A DNA stretch of 64,000 bases, taken from Lysinibacillus pakistanensis. GTDB lineage: Bacteria; Bacillota; Bacilli; Bacillales_A; Planococcaceae. The notes beneath the pieces were generated by a model that made no database searches, was not told where the DNA came from, and worked only from the letters and a program-made list of their open reading frames with translations. A program made the position numbers and the translations under genes. The stretch's first letter is position 1; each line of letters opens with the position of its first letter. This document shows, piece after piece, positions 44,021 to 52,888 of this stretch. The DNA is taken from NCBI RefSeq assembly GCF_030123245.1, contig NZ_CP126101.1, positions 2,292,501-2,356,500 on the forward strand, read 5' to 3'.

Positions 44021-45012
44021 CATTAAAAACAAAATATCGCTTTCTATTATTTTCTGCTATTATCAGTGTTCCAATTGTATTATTAGGAATAAGTGTATTG
44101 ATGTCCATACTCTATGAGTTTGCCTTTAAAGCGAAAAATCAGGACACTCCATTTCATGAATCCTTTGCCTACCCAATAATGCTAGTTGTGTTCTTTTTAT
44201 CACTATGTGTGTTAGCCTTTTTATTTTCGAAATCAATTAATTCATTGCTTACGAAAATTAACATGCTCCATCAAGTAATTCGTGACTTAGCAAGTGATGA
44301 AAGAACACCCCATACATTAGAAGTTAACAGTGAGGATGAAATAGGACAGCTTATCCAATCGGTCAATATTTTAATTGAACGAACTACCTATCGGGAACTA
44401 GAATTGGAGCAACAACAACGATTGCAAAAGGAGCTTCTTCAAAAGCTAAGACACGATATCAATACACCACTCACAGCGATTCGATTACAATTATTTTATG
44501 TAGAAGATTCCCTAAAGGACCAGCCAGATTTGGTAGAGTCATTAAATGAGCAGATTCACTATATTGCGAACTTAACAAATGAATTATCGTTTCAATCCAT
44601 TGATACAGTGGAAAGCTCTTATATTATAAAAGAGGAAGTAAGTCTGCCGAAATTATTGGAGACAATGATAGACAAATGGCGCTATTTATTTACCATTCAT
44701 TCAATCGAATTAAGCTTTCAACTAAATGTATCAGAATTATTGTGGATGAGTAATGAATTATGGTTACAGCGTTTATTTGATAATGTGTTTCAAAATACCT
44801 TAAAACATTCCAAAGCCACAAAGCTTATGGTTGTCATTGATAATGGAATGATTAAGATGATAGATAATGGGATTGGCTTTGAAAAAAACCACAAACATTG
44901 CGGATTAGGGTTACAGATTATCGAGGATATCGCTATGGTTCTTCAGCTACACTACACACTGGAATCAAGCAAAGCAGGTACATCATTTTGCTTTACCTCA
45001 AAGATGGAGTAA
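44017..45012 (+). CDS. sensor histidine kinase
   Basis: 331 residues. Two membrane helices (about 10-30 and 50-68) with only a short outside loop, a HAMP-like linker, the H box LRHDINTPLTAIRLQL with His146, the N box NVFQNTLKHSKATK and the G box MIDNGIGFEKNHKHCGLGLQII. The tiny extracellular loop suggests it senses membrane state or a partner protein rather than a soluble ligand, as in bacillar intramembrane-sensing kinases. Partner of the upstream regulator. Confidence 0.92.
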   Translation: MTLKTKYRFLLFSAIISVPIVLLGISVLMSILYEFAFKAKNQDTPFHESFAYPIMLVVFFLSLCVLAFLFSKSINSLLTKINMLHQVIRDLASDERTPHTLEVNSEDEIGQLIQSVNILIERTTYRELELEQQQRLQKELLQKLRHDINTPLTAIRLQLFYVEDSLKDQPDLVESLNEQIHYIANLTNELSFQSIDTVESSYIIKEEVSLPKLLETMIDKWRYLFTIHSIELSFQLNVSELLWMSNELWLQRLFDNVFQNTLKHSKATKLMVVIDNGMIKMIDNGIGFEKNHKHCGLGLQIIEDIAMVLQLHYTLESSKAGTSFCFTSKME

Positions 45013-45047
45013 TAAAATGTTTAGAAAAAAACAATAAAAACAAACTC

Positions 45048-45094
45048 TAAATCGATAATGATTTATTGTAAATCGATAAAAGTGGTGCTACAAT
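45048..45094 (+). promoter_or_regulatory. promoter with two operator-like repeats
   Basis: TTGTAA (45066-45071), a 17-base spacer and TACAAT (45089-45094). TAAATCGATAA occurs perfectly at 45048-45058 and 45069-45079, two helical turns apart, the second overlapping the -35. Probably the binding site of the XRE protein encoded by the second gene of the unit (inference). Confidence 0.65.
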
Positions 45095-45129
45095 CAAACT
45101 TACAATAAATCCGTGATGAGGTGTATTTG

Positions 45130-45600
45130 TTGAAACGTGAAACACTCTTTTTAAAGATCGCTGTTTTTCTAATGGGATTGCCAGTTCTTTCCTTATGTAT
45201 TTTAGTGGTGCCTCGAGTGGCAATAAAAGCAGCACAGCATTTTCCAAAAACAACTTTATTCGCTGTCATTGTTGTCTATGCAACGGCAATCGCTTATTTT
45301 GTCGCCCTGTATACGACTATAAAACTTTTAAGCTATATTGATCAAAATATTGCTTTTTCAGAACGATCAGTCAAAGCTTTAATTACTATCAAATACTGTG
45401 CAATCATTATTAGTAGTCTATACGTGGTAGGCATGCCAATGATATACTATGTTGCGGAAGTAGATGATGCTCCTGGACTTATTATCATTGGTATGGTCAT
45501 TATTTTTGCTTCCTTTATCGTGGCAGTCTTTGCTGCTGTGCTTCAAAAGCTCTTAAAAAATGCCATCGATATCAAATCAGAAAATGATTTAACGGTTTGA
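45130..45600 (+). CDS. DUF2975 membrane protein
   Basis: 156 residues from TTG 45130, 7 bases after GAGGTG; an in-frame GTG at 45121 overlaps that site. Four membrane helices (about 9-27, 42-65, 88-110 and 120-145) with the family's KIAVFLMGLPVLSLCILVVP start and the loop IDQNIAFSERSVKALITIKYC. DUF2975 proteins are commonly encoded just before a small YozG-like regulator, as here. Role unknown. Confidence 0.85.
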   Translation: MKRETLFLKIAVFLMGLPVLSLCILVVPRVAIKAAQHFPKTTLFAVIVVYATAIAYFVALYTTIKLLSYIDQNIAFSERSVKALITIKYCAIIISSLYVVGMPMIYYVAEVDDAPGLIIIGMVIIFASFIVAVFAAVLQKLLKNAIDIKSENDLTV

Positions 45601-45610
45601 GGTGAATATT

Positions 45611-45832
45611 ATGGCGATGATAATTAATATTGATGTAATGCTAGCTAAACGGAAAATGAGCGTAACAGAACTTTCAGAAAAGGTTGGCATCACGATGGCG
45701 AATCTATCTATTTTGAAAAATGGTAAAGCAAAGGCGATTCGATTTTCAACTTTAGAGGCGATTTGTGAGGCTTTGCAATGTCAGCCGGGGGATATTTTAG
45801 AATACAGGCGGAACGAAGATAATCAGGACTAA
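45611..45832 (+). CDS. small XRE/YozG-like transcriptional regulator
   Basis: 73 residues from ATG 45611, behind GAGGTG. A single HTH domain (MLAKRKMSVTELSEKVGITM, then ANLSILKNGKAKAIRFSTLE) with the C-terminal EALQCQPGDILEY typical of the YozG (HTH_26) family. It follows the DUF2975 gene by 10 bases and probably regulates the pair. Confidence 0.9.
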   Translation: MAMIINIDVMLAKRKMSVTELSEKVGITMANLSILKNGKAKAIRFSTLEAICEALQCQPGDILEYRRNEDNQD

Positions 45833-45835
45833 AGA

Positions 45836-45864
45836 AGAGCTTGGTCAAAAACCAAGCTCTTTTT
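45836..45864 (+). terminator. intrinsic terminator
   Basis: A 10-bp perfect stem (45836-45845 with 45851-45860), a CAAAA loop and a T run. Confidence 0.9.
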
Positions 45865-45990
45865 GGTATTTGGTTCAAGTTGCTATGCATGTGATTTTCG
45901 CCGCTGCATTAAAAAGATGGCTAGTTCCATGAGGTAAAACAATTGCAAGAGCATAGCCACGTTAAGGTATGCGGTATGCCCTTGCAATTG

Positions 45991-46848
45991 TCAACTGGCT
46001 TCAAGTAAAGACTCAATAATCTTTTTTAATTGATGAATGGGTGAGTGCTGCTGATTATTCTTTTTATAAATAAAGACCGTTTCAATAACTTTATTGAGCC
46101 CTTTTAAATCGTAAAAGTGAATGTTTGAATAATTATAAAGGTGAATTAATTTTGTATTTAAAACAGCAATTGTATTGTCTATTTGTAGAAAATCGAGAAT
46201 ACTGCTGACGGATTTAATTTCTTTGATAGTAAAAGGAATGTTCTCATTTTTTAGCCATTCCGACATTGCATGTGAATACATGCAACCTTTACTTAGCACA
46301 AGCAATGTTACAGGTGTACGCCGCTGAAAATCAATTAGCTGCTTATTATTCGAAATCACTTCAAATGTTTCTGTAGCAATCAGGTCATAGTTTAAGTCAG
46401 GATAATGTTTAATCGGATTACTTGTTAGTGCACAATCCATCTCGGAATTGTGTACTTTTTGATTTAATGATGTACTGGATTCAACTGTGAAATCTACATC
46501 GATCTGGCTATTATTGGTCTGGAGTGCGTTCATAATGGATGCACCATAAATTTTGATTGTCGTATGAGAAGTGCCGAAGTGGATGGTGGTTTGGGCTGGT
46601 CCAATAGCTTGTAAAAACTCCTCATACTCTTGTGCAACTAGCTTTAAGAAATGTAAATATCGCATACCTACATCTGTAATTTTTAAGCCTTGAGTTGTTC
46701 GTTTAAAAACCTCTTGTCCAATTTCTGCCTCCATTTTCTTCACTTTTGATGTTAATGCTGATTGTGTGTAATTCGTCATTTCAGCGGATTTACTTAAATT
46801 CTGCCTCTCCAATAGCTCAATTTTTAAGGCAATTTCTTCTCTATTCAT
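45991..46848 (-). CDS. LysR-family transcriptional regulator
   Basis: 285 residues from ATG 46848, preceded by TAGGTGTG. The frame is open to an ATG at 46893 with GGAGG only 3 bases before it. The later start places the HTH (LSKSAEMTNYTQSALTSKVKKM) at the usual distance from the N-terminus. The effector domain follows (about 90-285). It is divergent from an MFS transporter gene, the classic LysR/target arrangement, so it probably controls that gene. Confidence 0.85.
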   Translation of the reverse strand: MNREEIALKIELLERQNLSKSAEMTNYTQSALTSKVKKMEAEIGQEVFKRTTQGLKITDVGMRYLHFLKLVAQEYEEFLQAIGPAQTTIHFGTSHTTIKIYGASIMNALQTNNSQIDVDFTVESSTSLNQKVHNSEMDCALTSNPIKHYPDLNYDLIATETFEVISNNKQLIDFQRRTPVTLLVLSKGCMYSHAMSEWLKNENIPFTIKEIKSVSSILDFLQIDNTIAVLNTKLIHLYNYSNIHFYDLKGLNKVIETVFIYKKNNQQHSPIHQLKKIIESLLEAS

Positions 46849-46990
46849 ATCTGTTGTCACACACCTATTAAATATTTTGATAGACCCTATCATTTTCCTC
46901 CATTTTACGCATATGAGTAACGGGCGTAAACTTTAGGTAAATAAAATTATACTGCACAAATAAAGAAGTGTAATGCTTTTGGAGGGTTTT

Positions 46991-48178
46991 ATGCATACAT
47001 ATTTTAAATGGGTTATCTTACTAGTGGCTACGCTTTCACAAACAGCAGCAACGTTTGTCACATATGGAATGGGGCCAATTGCCACGTTTTATCAAATTGA
47101 ATGGCATTTATCATCTTTCGAAACAGGGCTGATTGTTTCAGCCGTCAATATAGGTCCAATTTTCTCGATGCTCATTTTTGGCTACTTGATGGATAAAAAA
47201 GGAGAAAAGCAAATTATCGGTTGGGGCTCCATATTATTAGGGCTGTCAGCATTACTACTTGTCTCTGTTAACAATTATACGACATTACTTCTTGTATTAG
47301 TAGTTGTCGGAATCTGGTATGGTAGTGCACAAACTGGGGGTAGTACGGCCATTGTGAAATGGTTTCCAGACAAACATAGAGGGCTGGCGATTGGCATTCG
47401 TCAAACAGGAATCCCAATTGGTGGTGCCTTAGCATCGACTGTTCTAACGTATATGTACAATCATTTTTATCTATCCTCAGTTCACCTTATGCAAGGTATT
47501 GTAGCAATAGCTGGTGGTCTACTATTTTTATTGATATATCAAGAACCTAAAAATCATATAGAGGTAGCAGGCTCATCTTTTACATTTAGTGATAAAATCA
47601 AGGCCATAAAAAATAATAAAGACCTATATCCTATTTATATAGTAGGAATTGTAATGATGACCTTACAAATGATTCTTATCGCCCACTTCATGGGATACTT
47701 ACATGAGGAAGGGGATTATTCATTAACAGAGGCAGGTTTTTATTTAAGCCTTGTTTTGCTTGGTGGGATGATAGGGAGAGTAGGTCTTGCGTGGATTAGT
47801 GACCAATTTGCACAAAAGCGTGAACAATTATTAATCTTAGTGATGTTAAGTACGGTAATATTTGCTATAAGTTTACCACTCATTCTACATTTCAAAAACT
47901 TGATGATTATTTATTGCTTTTTATTCGGGTTTATAGCACTTGGTTGGTATTCTTTGTTCATCACATGTGTAACAGAAAAATCCAATCCACATTATGTTGG
48001 CTTAACTGTGAGTGCAGCTTTAACCATCAATCAACTATTTATTGTGATTGCACCATCCTTATACGGCTTTATGGTCACTATTTTGTCAAGTCATCAGCTA
48101 GCAATGGACAGTATAGCAGGAATCGTTGTACTCGGTGCATTGAATTTATATAGGTCTACCAATAAAACTTGTGATTAA
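46991..48178 (+). CDS. MFS transporter
   Basis: 395 residues from ATG 46991, just after TTGGAGGG; an ATG at 46973 lies upstream of that site. Twelve hydrophobic segments. Motif A in FGYLMDKKGEKQIIGWG (about 65), the GSAQTGGSTAIVKWFPDKHRGLAIGIRQTGIPIGGALAS stretch (written here as family-typical; about 110-148) and a second-half RVGLAWISDQFAQKREQ. It resembles cyanate/nitrate-type or organic-acid MFS carriers. Substrate unknown; paired with the LysR regulator. Confidence 0.88.
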   Translation: MHTYFKWVILLVATLSQTAATFVTYGMGPIATFYQIEWHLSSFETGLIVSAVNIGPIFSMLIFGYLMDKKGEKQIIGWGSILLGLSALLLVSVNNYTTLLLVLVVVGIWYGSAQTGGSTAIVKWFPDKHRGLAIGIRQTGIPIGGALASTVLTYMYNHFYLSSVHLMQGIVAIAGGLLFLLIYQEPKNHIEVAGSSFTFSDKIKAIKNNKDLYPIYIVGIVMMTLQMILIAHFMGYLHEEGDYSLTEAGFYLSLVLLGGMIGRVGLAWISDQFAQKREQLLILVMLSTVIFAISLPLILHFKNLMIIYCFLFGFIALGWYSLFITCVTEKSNPHYVGLTVSAALTINQLFIVIAPSLYGFMVTILSSHQLAMDSIAGIVVLGALNLYRSTNKTCD

Positions 48179-48281
48179 TTGGGAATTGATATAAACAGAG
48201 ATAACGTCTTTGTTGTTATCCATTCCATTAATGGGATAAAATGGTGTAAAGAAGAATGAGTTGTAAATGGAGGCGTCATGA

Positions 48282-48653
48282 ATGAAAGAAAATAGTTCGA
48301 TTTGGATTGATGCAAGTATTGATAAAATTTGGCAAGCTATAACGGATGAACAACAGTTGTCACAATGGTATGCTCCAGGCTCTACATGGAAGATTCCATC
48401 ATTGGTGGCCGGTGAAAAAATAATCTTTACATTAATGCCAAATGCTCATAATGGACTAACTGAAAAATTACCGATAATATTGACGATCAAAAATATCATA
48501 CAGAATCAGGAATTTTCGTTTTTCTTAGATGTAGAAGAAACCTTGATTGCCATTTTATTAGAGGAAGCACAAAAAGGCACTACTGTTGCGATAAATATGA
48601 GTGGCTATGAGCCATCACTCGCCAATTTAAAAGCCTTAGTGGAAGGAAATTAA
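48282..48653 (+). CDS. SRPBCC/AHSA1-type protein
   Basis: 123 residues with the START-like fold of the AHSA1 family: SSIWIDASIDKIWQAITDEQ, then LSQWYAPGSTWKIPSLVAGE at the first strands and a C-terminal amphipathic helix. These bind hydrophobic ligands, or Hsp90-like partners in eukaryotes; the bacterial role is mostly unknown. GGAGGCGTC precedes ATG. Shorter than the usual 140-160 residues, mainly in the central strands. Confidence 0.75.
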   Translation: MKENSSIWIDASIDKIWQAITDEQQLSQWYAPGSTWKIPSLVAGEKIIFTLMPNAHNGLTEKLPIILTIKNIIQNQEFSFFLDVEETLIAILLEEAQKGTTVAINMSGYEPSLANLKALVEGN

Positions 48654-48667
48654 ATAGAAGACTAATC

Positions 48668-48704
48668 AAGTTTCATGAAATTTTATTTTTCATGAAACTT
48701 TTTC
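48668..48704 (+). terminator. terminator overlapping an ECF -35 element
   Basis: A 13-bp stem (48668-48680 with 48688-48700) followed by TTT. The right arm contains TGAAAC of the putative sigma-factor promoter that follows. Confidence 0.8.
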
Positions 48705-48721
48705 GTTAGTCGAGGGTCTAA
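48693..48721 (+). promoter_or_regulatory. putative autoregulated ECF promoter
   Basis: TGAAACTTTTT (48693-48703) and GTCTAA (-10, 48716-48721), with CGTTAGT between. The same pattern stands before the second ECF gene at 51138. Confidence 0.5.
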
Positions 48722-48756
48722 CTATAAATGCTTCTCAAGAAAGTGGAGCGAGGGGG

Positions 48757-49299
48757 ATGGTAAAGGTGATAAAAGAGCAAAAAGATGCTCATCTATCTCG
48801 TGCTATGACAACTTATGGCGATTATTTATTGCGCATATGTTATACATATGTGAAAAATTGGACCGTGGCGGAGGACTTAGTTCAAGATACATTCGTTAAA
48901 TATTACGAAAGAATGGAGCAATTTCGAGAGGAAGCTTCTGTTAAAACCTATTTATATCGTATAGCCATTAATAATTGTCATAGTTATCTTTCAAGCTGGC
49001 GCTATAAAAAAATTCAAGTCATTGATTTCTGGGGCAAATTCATAAGCCTTTCTGACATCCCGGAGAGGGAAGTACTTGAAAATGAAGCGGAGGCAATGCT
49101 TGTTGCATCCATCGAGCAACTGCCAATTAAATATAAAGATGTCCTACTATTATTTCATTTTGCTGAGTTTTCATTAAAGGAAATTGCGAATCTGTTAAAG
49201 CTACCTGAAAATACCGTTAAGTCAAGACTAAGGCGAGCGCGTCAAATGGTTGGACTAATACTTATGGAGGAGGGATTTGAATATGGATCAGATTCGTAG
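48757..49299 (+). CDS. ECF-type sigma-70 factor
   Basis: 180 residues. Region 2 (LLRICYTYVKNWTVAEDLVQ, DTFVKYYERMEQF) binds the -10, and region 4 (LLLFHFAEFSLKEIANLLKL, PENTVKSRLRRARQMV) binds the -35. ATG 48757, with GGAG 8 bases upstream. It overlaps by 17 bases a membrane protein gene that should encode its anti-sigma factor. Expected to direct RNA polymerase to an envelope-stress regulon including its own promoter. Confidence 0.92.
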   Translation: MVKVIKEQKDAHLSRAMTTYGDYLLRICYTYVKNWTVAEDLVQDTFVKYYERMEQFREEASVKTYLYRIAINNCHSYLSSWRYKKIQVIDFWGKFISLSDIPEREVLENEAEAMLVASIEQLPIKYKDVLLLFHFAEFSLKEIANLLKLPENTVKSRLRRARQMVGLILMEEGFEYGSDS

Positions 49300-50155
49300 T
49301 GCCATGAACAATTTGTATAAGGATGCTACATTTTCTCAGGAGCAACAGCTAAAAACCTTCCAAAAAATCAATGAAAAAACAACTAGAAAGTCGTTTATGC
49401 CCCTTATTCTTACCATCTTCATTACAGGGTGTCTTTTGTTTGGTTTGAAGACAATGCTTGAACAGCATGACAATGTTATACAATCCGCCTCAGCGGTAAT
49501 TTATCCAGAAAGGTCTGGTGTGGTGAAAGATTATACTGCATTACAACGACCTTGGATGGTAGTCGGGTTAATTTCGAGCATGTTATTATTTATCCTTGCC
49601 TTATTGGCTATCAAGAAAAAATGGTATTGGCGATTACTACTATGTATCATTATCATTATTGCCATTTTGGGGAATATGTCTGAACGAATTGGAGATCGTG
49701 TTTACGTACAAAATGAAGCGGAAATTCAACAGGCAATACAGTGGGGTCCTTTCCAACCCAATACCATGACAATGCATGATACATTAACGATACCCCCTTA
49801 TAGAATAGGCTATTTTTCAAGGGGAAAAATAAAGGGTATTTCAATTTTCAAGCATGATGGAAAAGGGTATGCATTAGAGTATAATATACAAAGTGAATTA
49901 GATTATATGAATATCATTTATTTTCGAGAAAGCCACTTTATTGTTATACCTTTATTGGCAAATCATCATATCGAAAAATTAGTAATAAACACTGGATCAA
50001 AGCGTATGGAGATAGCCATTGATTCGAATGGTGCGCAATTAGTGCCAGTGGAATTAGAGGCGACCGTAACTCCTTCACAGCTAATAATCGATGCTTTTGA
50101 TCATGATGGAAATCAATTTTCTCCTTACAAATCTTTAGATATTTTCTCGTATTGA
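49283..50155 (+). CDS. membrane protein, probable anti-sigma factor
   Basis: 290 residues from ATG 49283, with GGAGGAGGG upstream; a TTG at 49277 is an alternative. A 37-residue cytoplasmic head could hold the sigma factor. Three membrane helices follow (about 38-57, 90-108, 113-130) and then a 160-residue outside domain of beta type with no recognised family. The overlap with the sigma gene and the head-plus-membrane layout suggest an anti-sigma role (inference). Confidence 0.7.
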   Translation: MDQIRSAMNNLYKDATFSQEQQLKTFQKINEKTTRKSFMPLILTIFITGCLLFGLKTMLEQHDNVIQSASAVIYPERSGVVKDYTALQRPWMVVGLISSMLLFILALLAIKKKWYWRLLLCIIIIIAILGNMSERIGDRVYVQNEAEIQQAIQWGPFQPNTMTMHDTLTIPPYRIGYFSRGKIKGISIFKHDGKGYALEYNIQSELDYMNIIYFRESHFIVIPLLANHHIEKLVINTGSKRMEIAIDSNGAQLVPVELEATVTPSQLIIDAFDHDGNQFSPYKSLDIFSY

Positions 50156-50272
50156 ATGAGTCTTTACTACGTCTCAGGTCTTAGACGAATTTAAAGCGGA
50201 GGGTCGTTTTTATTATTTTGTATTCCTATATAATGAATTTATTGGTAAATTATATAGTGGGAGGAAATAAAA

Positions 50273-50989
50273 TTGAAAAAAATTATTGGAATTGGTGTCA
50301 TGATGGGTGCTTCGTTATTACTTTTATCGGGATGCTCCTCAGTTTTCCCAGAAAAAACCAGAGATGAAACGCTCCTTGTGGAAAAGGATAAAGCAGAAAA
50401 GTTAGAGGTTGATATCAATCTTGGTGTAGGAGAATTAATTGTTAAAAAGGGCGCCAAGGATTGGGTTGAAGGTACCGCTCAATATAATATTAAAAAATTG
50501 GCGCCACAGGTACATTATAATTTAAATGGTAAGACAGGTAATGTAGAAATTGAGCATAAAGGCTCAAAGAACATTCGTCTTGGAAAAATGAAAAATACAT
50601 GGGATATCGAACTAAATGAGGATATTCCAATGGATCTCTCTATTGAAACAGGTGCCTCAACAGCAGAGCTTGATTTGCGAGGCCTGCAGCTTGAAAATTT
50701 AGATATTGAAACGGGTGTTAGTGATTTACTTGTGGATTTAAGTGGTGATTGGAAAAAAAGCTTCGAAACGAACATTGAAACAGGCGTTGGTGCAACTACT
50801 GTCATTTTACCATCAACGGTTGGGGTAAAACTAACAACAGAAGAGGGAATAGGTTCTTCGAGCATAGAAGGCTTAATTTCAAAAGGTAAGGGTGTCTATG
50901 TCAATGAAGCCTATGAAAAAGCTGATGTTGTATTAGAGGTCAACTCTGAAATTGGTGTTGGTGATGTAACCTTTAAATTAGATAAATAA
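50273..50989 (+). CDS. lipoprotein with toast-rack-like beta domain
   Basis: 238 residues from TTG 50273, behind GGGAGG. Type II signal with lipobox LSGC (Cys21). The mature part is a repetitive beta protein: VDINLGVGELIVKKG, DLSIETGASTAELDL, LDIETGVSDLLVDLS, FETNIETGVGATTVIL and VNSEIGVGDVTFKL, the rungs of a toast_rack/DUF4097-like solenoid. Outside the membrane and downstream of an ECF sigma module, so possibly a regulated envelope protein. Confidence 0.85.
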   Translation: MKKIIGIGVMMGASLLLLSGCSSVFPEKTRDETLLVEKDKAEKLEVDINLGVGELIVKKGAKDWVEGTAQYNIKKLAPQVHYNLNGKTGNVEIEHKGSKNIRLGKMKNTWDIELNEDIPMDLSIETGASTAELDLRGLQLENLDIETGVSDLLVDLSGDWKKSFETNIETGVGATTVILPSTVGVKLTTEEGIGSSSIEGLISKGKGVYVNEAYEKADVVLEVNSEIGVGDVTFKLDK

Positions 50990-50994
50990 AGATT

Positions 50995-51028
50995 AGTAGA
51001 CTACTTTAGGTGCGGTAGTCTACTTTTT
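50995..51028 (+). terminator. intrinsic terminator
   Basis: A 10-bp stem (50995-51004 with 51015-51024) and a T run. Confidence 0.88.
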
Positions 51029-51137
51029 TGATTCTCGAGAAAAGAGAAGGATAGATGAGCCGAACTGATGGATAAAAGCATCAAAGTGAAGGATAGAAGA
51101 ACCAAACTGCCAGATAGAAAAAAGAAATTAATGAAAG

Positions 51138-51163
51138 TGAAACCTTTTACGTTAGTGAATGAC
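51138..51163 (+). promoter_or_regulatory. putative autoregulated ECF promoter
   Basis: TGAAACCTTTT (from 51138), CGTTAGT in the middle and TCTAAG about 20 bases after TGAAAC. It matches the site at 48693 in all three blocks. Confidence 0.5.
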
Positions 51164-51190
51164 TCTAAGTATTGAAAGGAGGGAAGCAGC

Positions 51191-51733
51191 ATGGAACATG
51201 ATATTTCTATCGTCCAACAGGCTATTGCAGGGGATAAGGAAGCATTTGAGCAGCTACTTATTTTAGAGGAAGAAAAGCTATTTTATACCGCGCTTTCTTA
51301 TGTTGGCCAAAAGGAAGATGCTTTGGATGCAATTCAAGAGGCAGCATGTAAAGCCTATTTAAGTGTTAGCCAATTAAAGCAACCGGAATTTTTCTCCACA
51401 TGGCTTTTTCGCATTTTAATCCATGAATGCTACCGCTTACTAAAAAAGGGCCAAAAAATGATTCCTTATGAAGAAAGTGAATTATTAAATCGTTTACAGC
51501 ATAAAGAAAATGTCGTGGTGAATCCAATCGACCTATCAGAAGCCATAAAGCAATTAAACCATTCTCAGCAAATGGCCATTATTTTATTCTATTATTACGA
51601 TTTGCCGATGAAAGATATTTCAGAGGTAATGGAAAAGCCTGTTAGCACCATTAAAACGTATCTACATCGTGGAAAAAAACAATTGAAGCGAGAATTAGAA
51701 AGGAGTGTAACGTTCAATGAAAAAGTCATTTGA
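51191..51733 (+). CDS. ECF-type sigma-70 factor
   Basis: 180 residues. Region 2 in LFYTALSYVGQKEDALDAIQ and EAACKAYLSVSQLKQPEFFS; TWLFRILIHECYRLLKK; region 4 in YYYDLPMKDISEVMEKPVST and IKTYLHRGKKQLKREL. AAAGGAGGG precedes ATG by about 8 bases. It overlaps the DUF4179 gene by 17 bases, a common sigma/anti-sigma pair of Bacillaceae (SigV/YlaC-like group). Confidence 0.93.
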   Translation: MEHDISIVQQAIAGDKEAFEQLLILEEEKLFYTALSYVGQKEDALDAIQEAACKAYLSVSQLKQPEFFSTWLFRILIHECYRLLKKGQKMIPYEESELLNRLQHKENVVVNPIDLSEAIKQLNHSQQMAIILFYYYDLPMKDISEVMEKPVSTIKTYLHRGKKQLKRELERSVTFNEKVI

Positions 51734-52799
51734 TGCGACTGAATTCTCTAGGGAAGAGGTACGAGCAGCGATTGCAAAGGGCATACAACAAGCAGAGGAG
51801 CAAGCAAATATGAAACAAACACCTTTACAAATGAAAAGAAAAAGTAAACGTAAACCATTATTATATGTAGCAAGTGCAGCAGCTGCATTTAGTATTATGG
51901 TTGGTTCCGCCGCATATGTATCACCAACTTTCGCAAGTACATTATCACAGCTACCAATCGTTGGATCGGTATTCAGTAACTATGACTTTCTCGGGCTAAA
52001 ACAAGTTAGTGAACAAGGTTTAACAAGCCTTATTGGAGAAAAGCATACAATCAATGGTATATCTGTAACGATAGACGAAGTCCTTTATGACGAATCTAAT
52101 ATTACGGTTGGATATACAATTGATTCTGAAAAGGAATTAAGTATTGAATACTTCGGGGCAGGACTGGAATTTACTATTAATGGTGCAAACCCTGTAGCGA
52201 GTTCTGCAAGCTTTGGTAAAAAAGTTGTAGGTCCAACAGTTCAAACAGTTATTGCAAGATTTGATGTAAAGGACCAAATGCCGGATTCCTTTAAAATGGG
52301 CTTAATGTTAGAAGGTAAAGAAGGAGAGAAATGGGAATTTACCGTTCCTGTTAAAAAGATTACGAATACTATTTATGTTCCAGTTAATTATCAGCAACAA
52401 GCAGAAGGCATTCAACTCGATGTGTCTAAAATTTCATTAAGCCCGTCAGGTATAGCACTTGACTATAAAGCTACTGAAAAGGGTACAATTGATAATCCAC
52501 AAGTAGGTGCATCGTTTATAGAGTTCCGTATTACCGATCAGAATGGCAAGGAGATTACATCACATTCAGGTGGGGGAGAAGGTCATTTCGATAATGATGT
52601 ATGGAATTTTAGCAGCATTAAATCCTTTGACCCGATTTCAGACGATGTTCAACAATTAACGATTACCCCTTATTTAGCACTTCCGTCAGGCGGAGGTGGT
52701 GTACAAGGTGTGGAAACAAAAATACCATTTGATAGGTCAGCACTAAAAGAAGTGAACTTCCAATCATTCACAGTAGATGTACCTAAGCAAACTAAATAA
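51717..52799 (+). CDS. DUF4179 membrane anti-sigma factor
   Basis: 360 residues. A 45-residue cytoplasmic head rich in charged residues, one membrane helix (LLYVASAAAAFSIMVGSAAY, about 48-67), then VSPTFASTLSQLPIVGSVFS and a large outside beta domain. This is the DUF4179 layout found next to ECF sigma factors. It should hold the upstream sigma factor at the membrane until a signal arrives. AAAGGAG upstream; starts within the sigma gene. Confidence 0.9.
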   Translation: MKKSFDATEFSREEVRAAIAKGIQQAEEQANMKQTPLQMKRKSKRKPLLYVASAAAAFSIMVGSAAYVSPTFASTLSQLPIVGSVFSNYDFLGLKQVSEQGLTSLIGEKHTINGISVTIDEVLYDESNITVGYTIDSEKELSIEYFGAGLEFTINGANPVASSASFGKKVVGPTVQTVIARFDVKDQMPDSFKMGLMLEGKEGEKWEFTVPVKKITNTIYVPVNYQQQAEGIQLDVSKISLSPSGIALDYKATEKGTIDNPQVGASFIEFRITDQNGKEITSHSGGGEGHFDNDVWNFSSIKSFDPISDDVQQLTITPYLALPSGGGGVQGVETKIPFDRSALKEVNFQSFTVDVPKQTK

Positions 52800-52805
52800 A
52801 CATTC

Positions 52806-52844
52806 AAGCGTCAAATACAACCTTTTGTATTTGGCGCTTATTTT
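52806..52844 (+). terminator. intrinsic terminator
   Basis: A 15-bp stem with one G-T pair (52806-52820 with 52825-52839), then ATTTT. Confidence 0.88.
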
Positions 52845-52888
52845 GTGATAGCTTAAAGAGAGCAATAGTAATGAAGGAGCGAATATTA

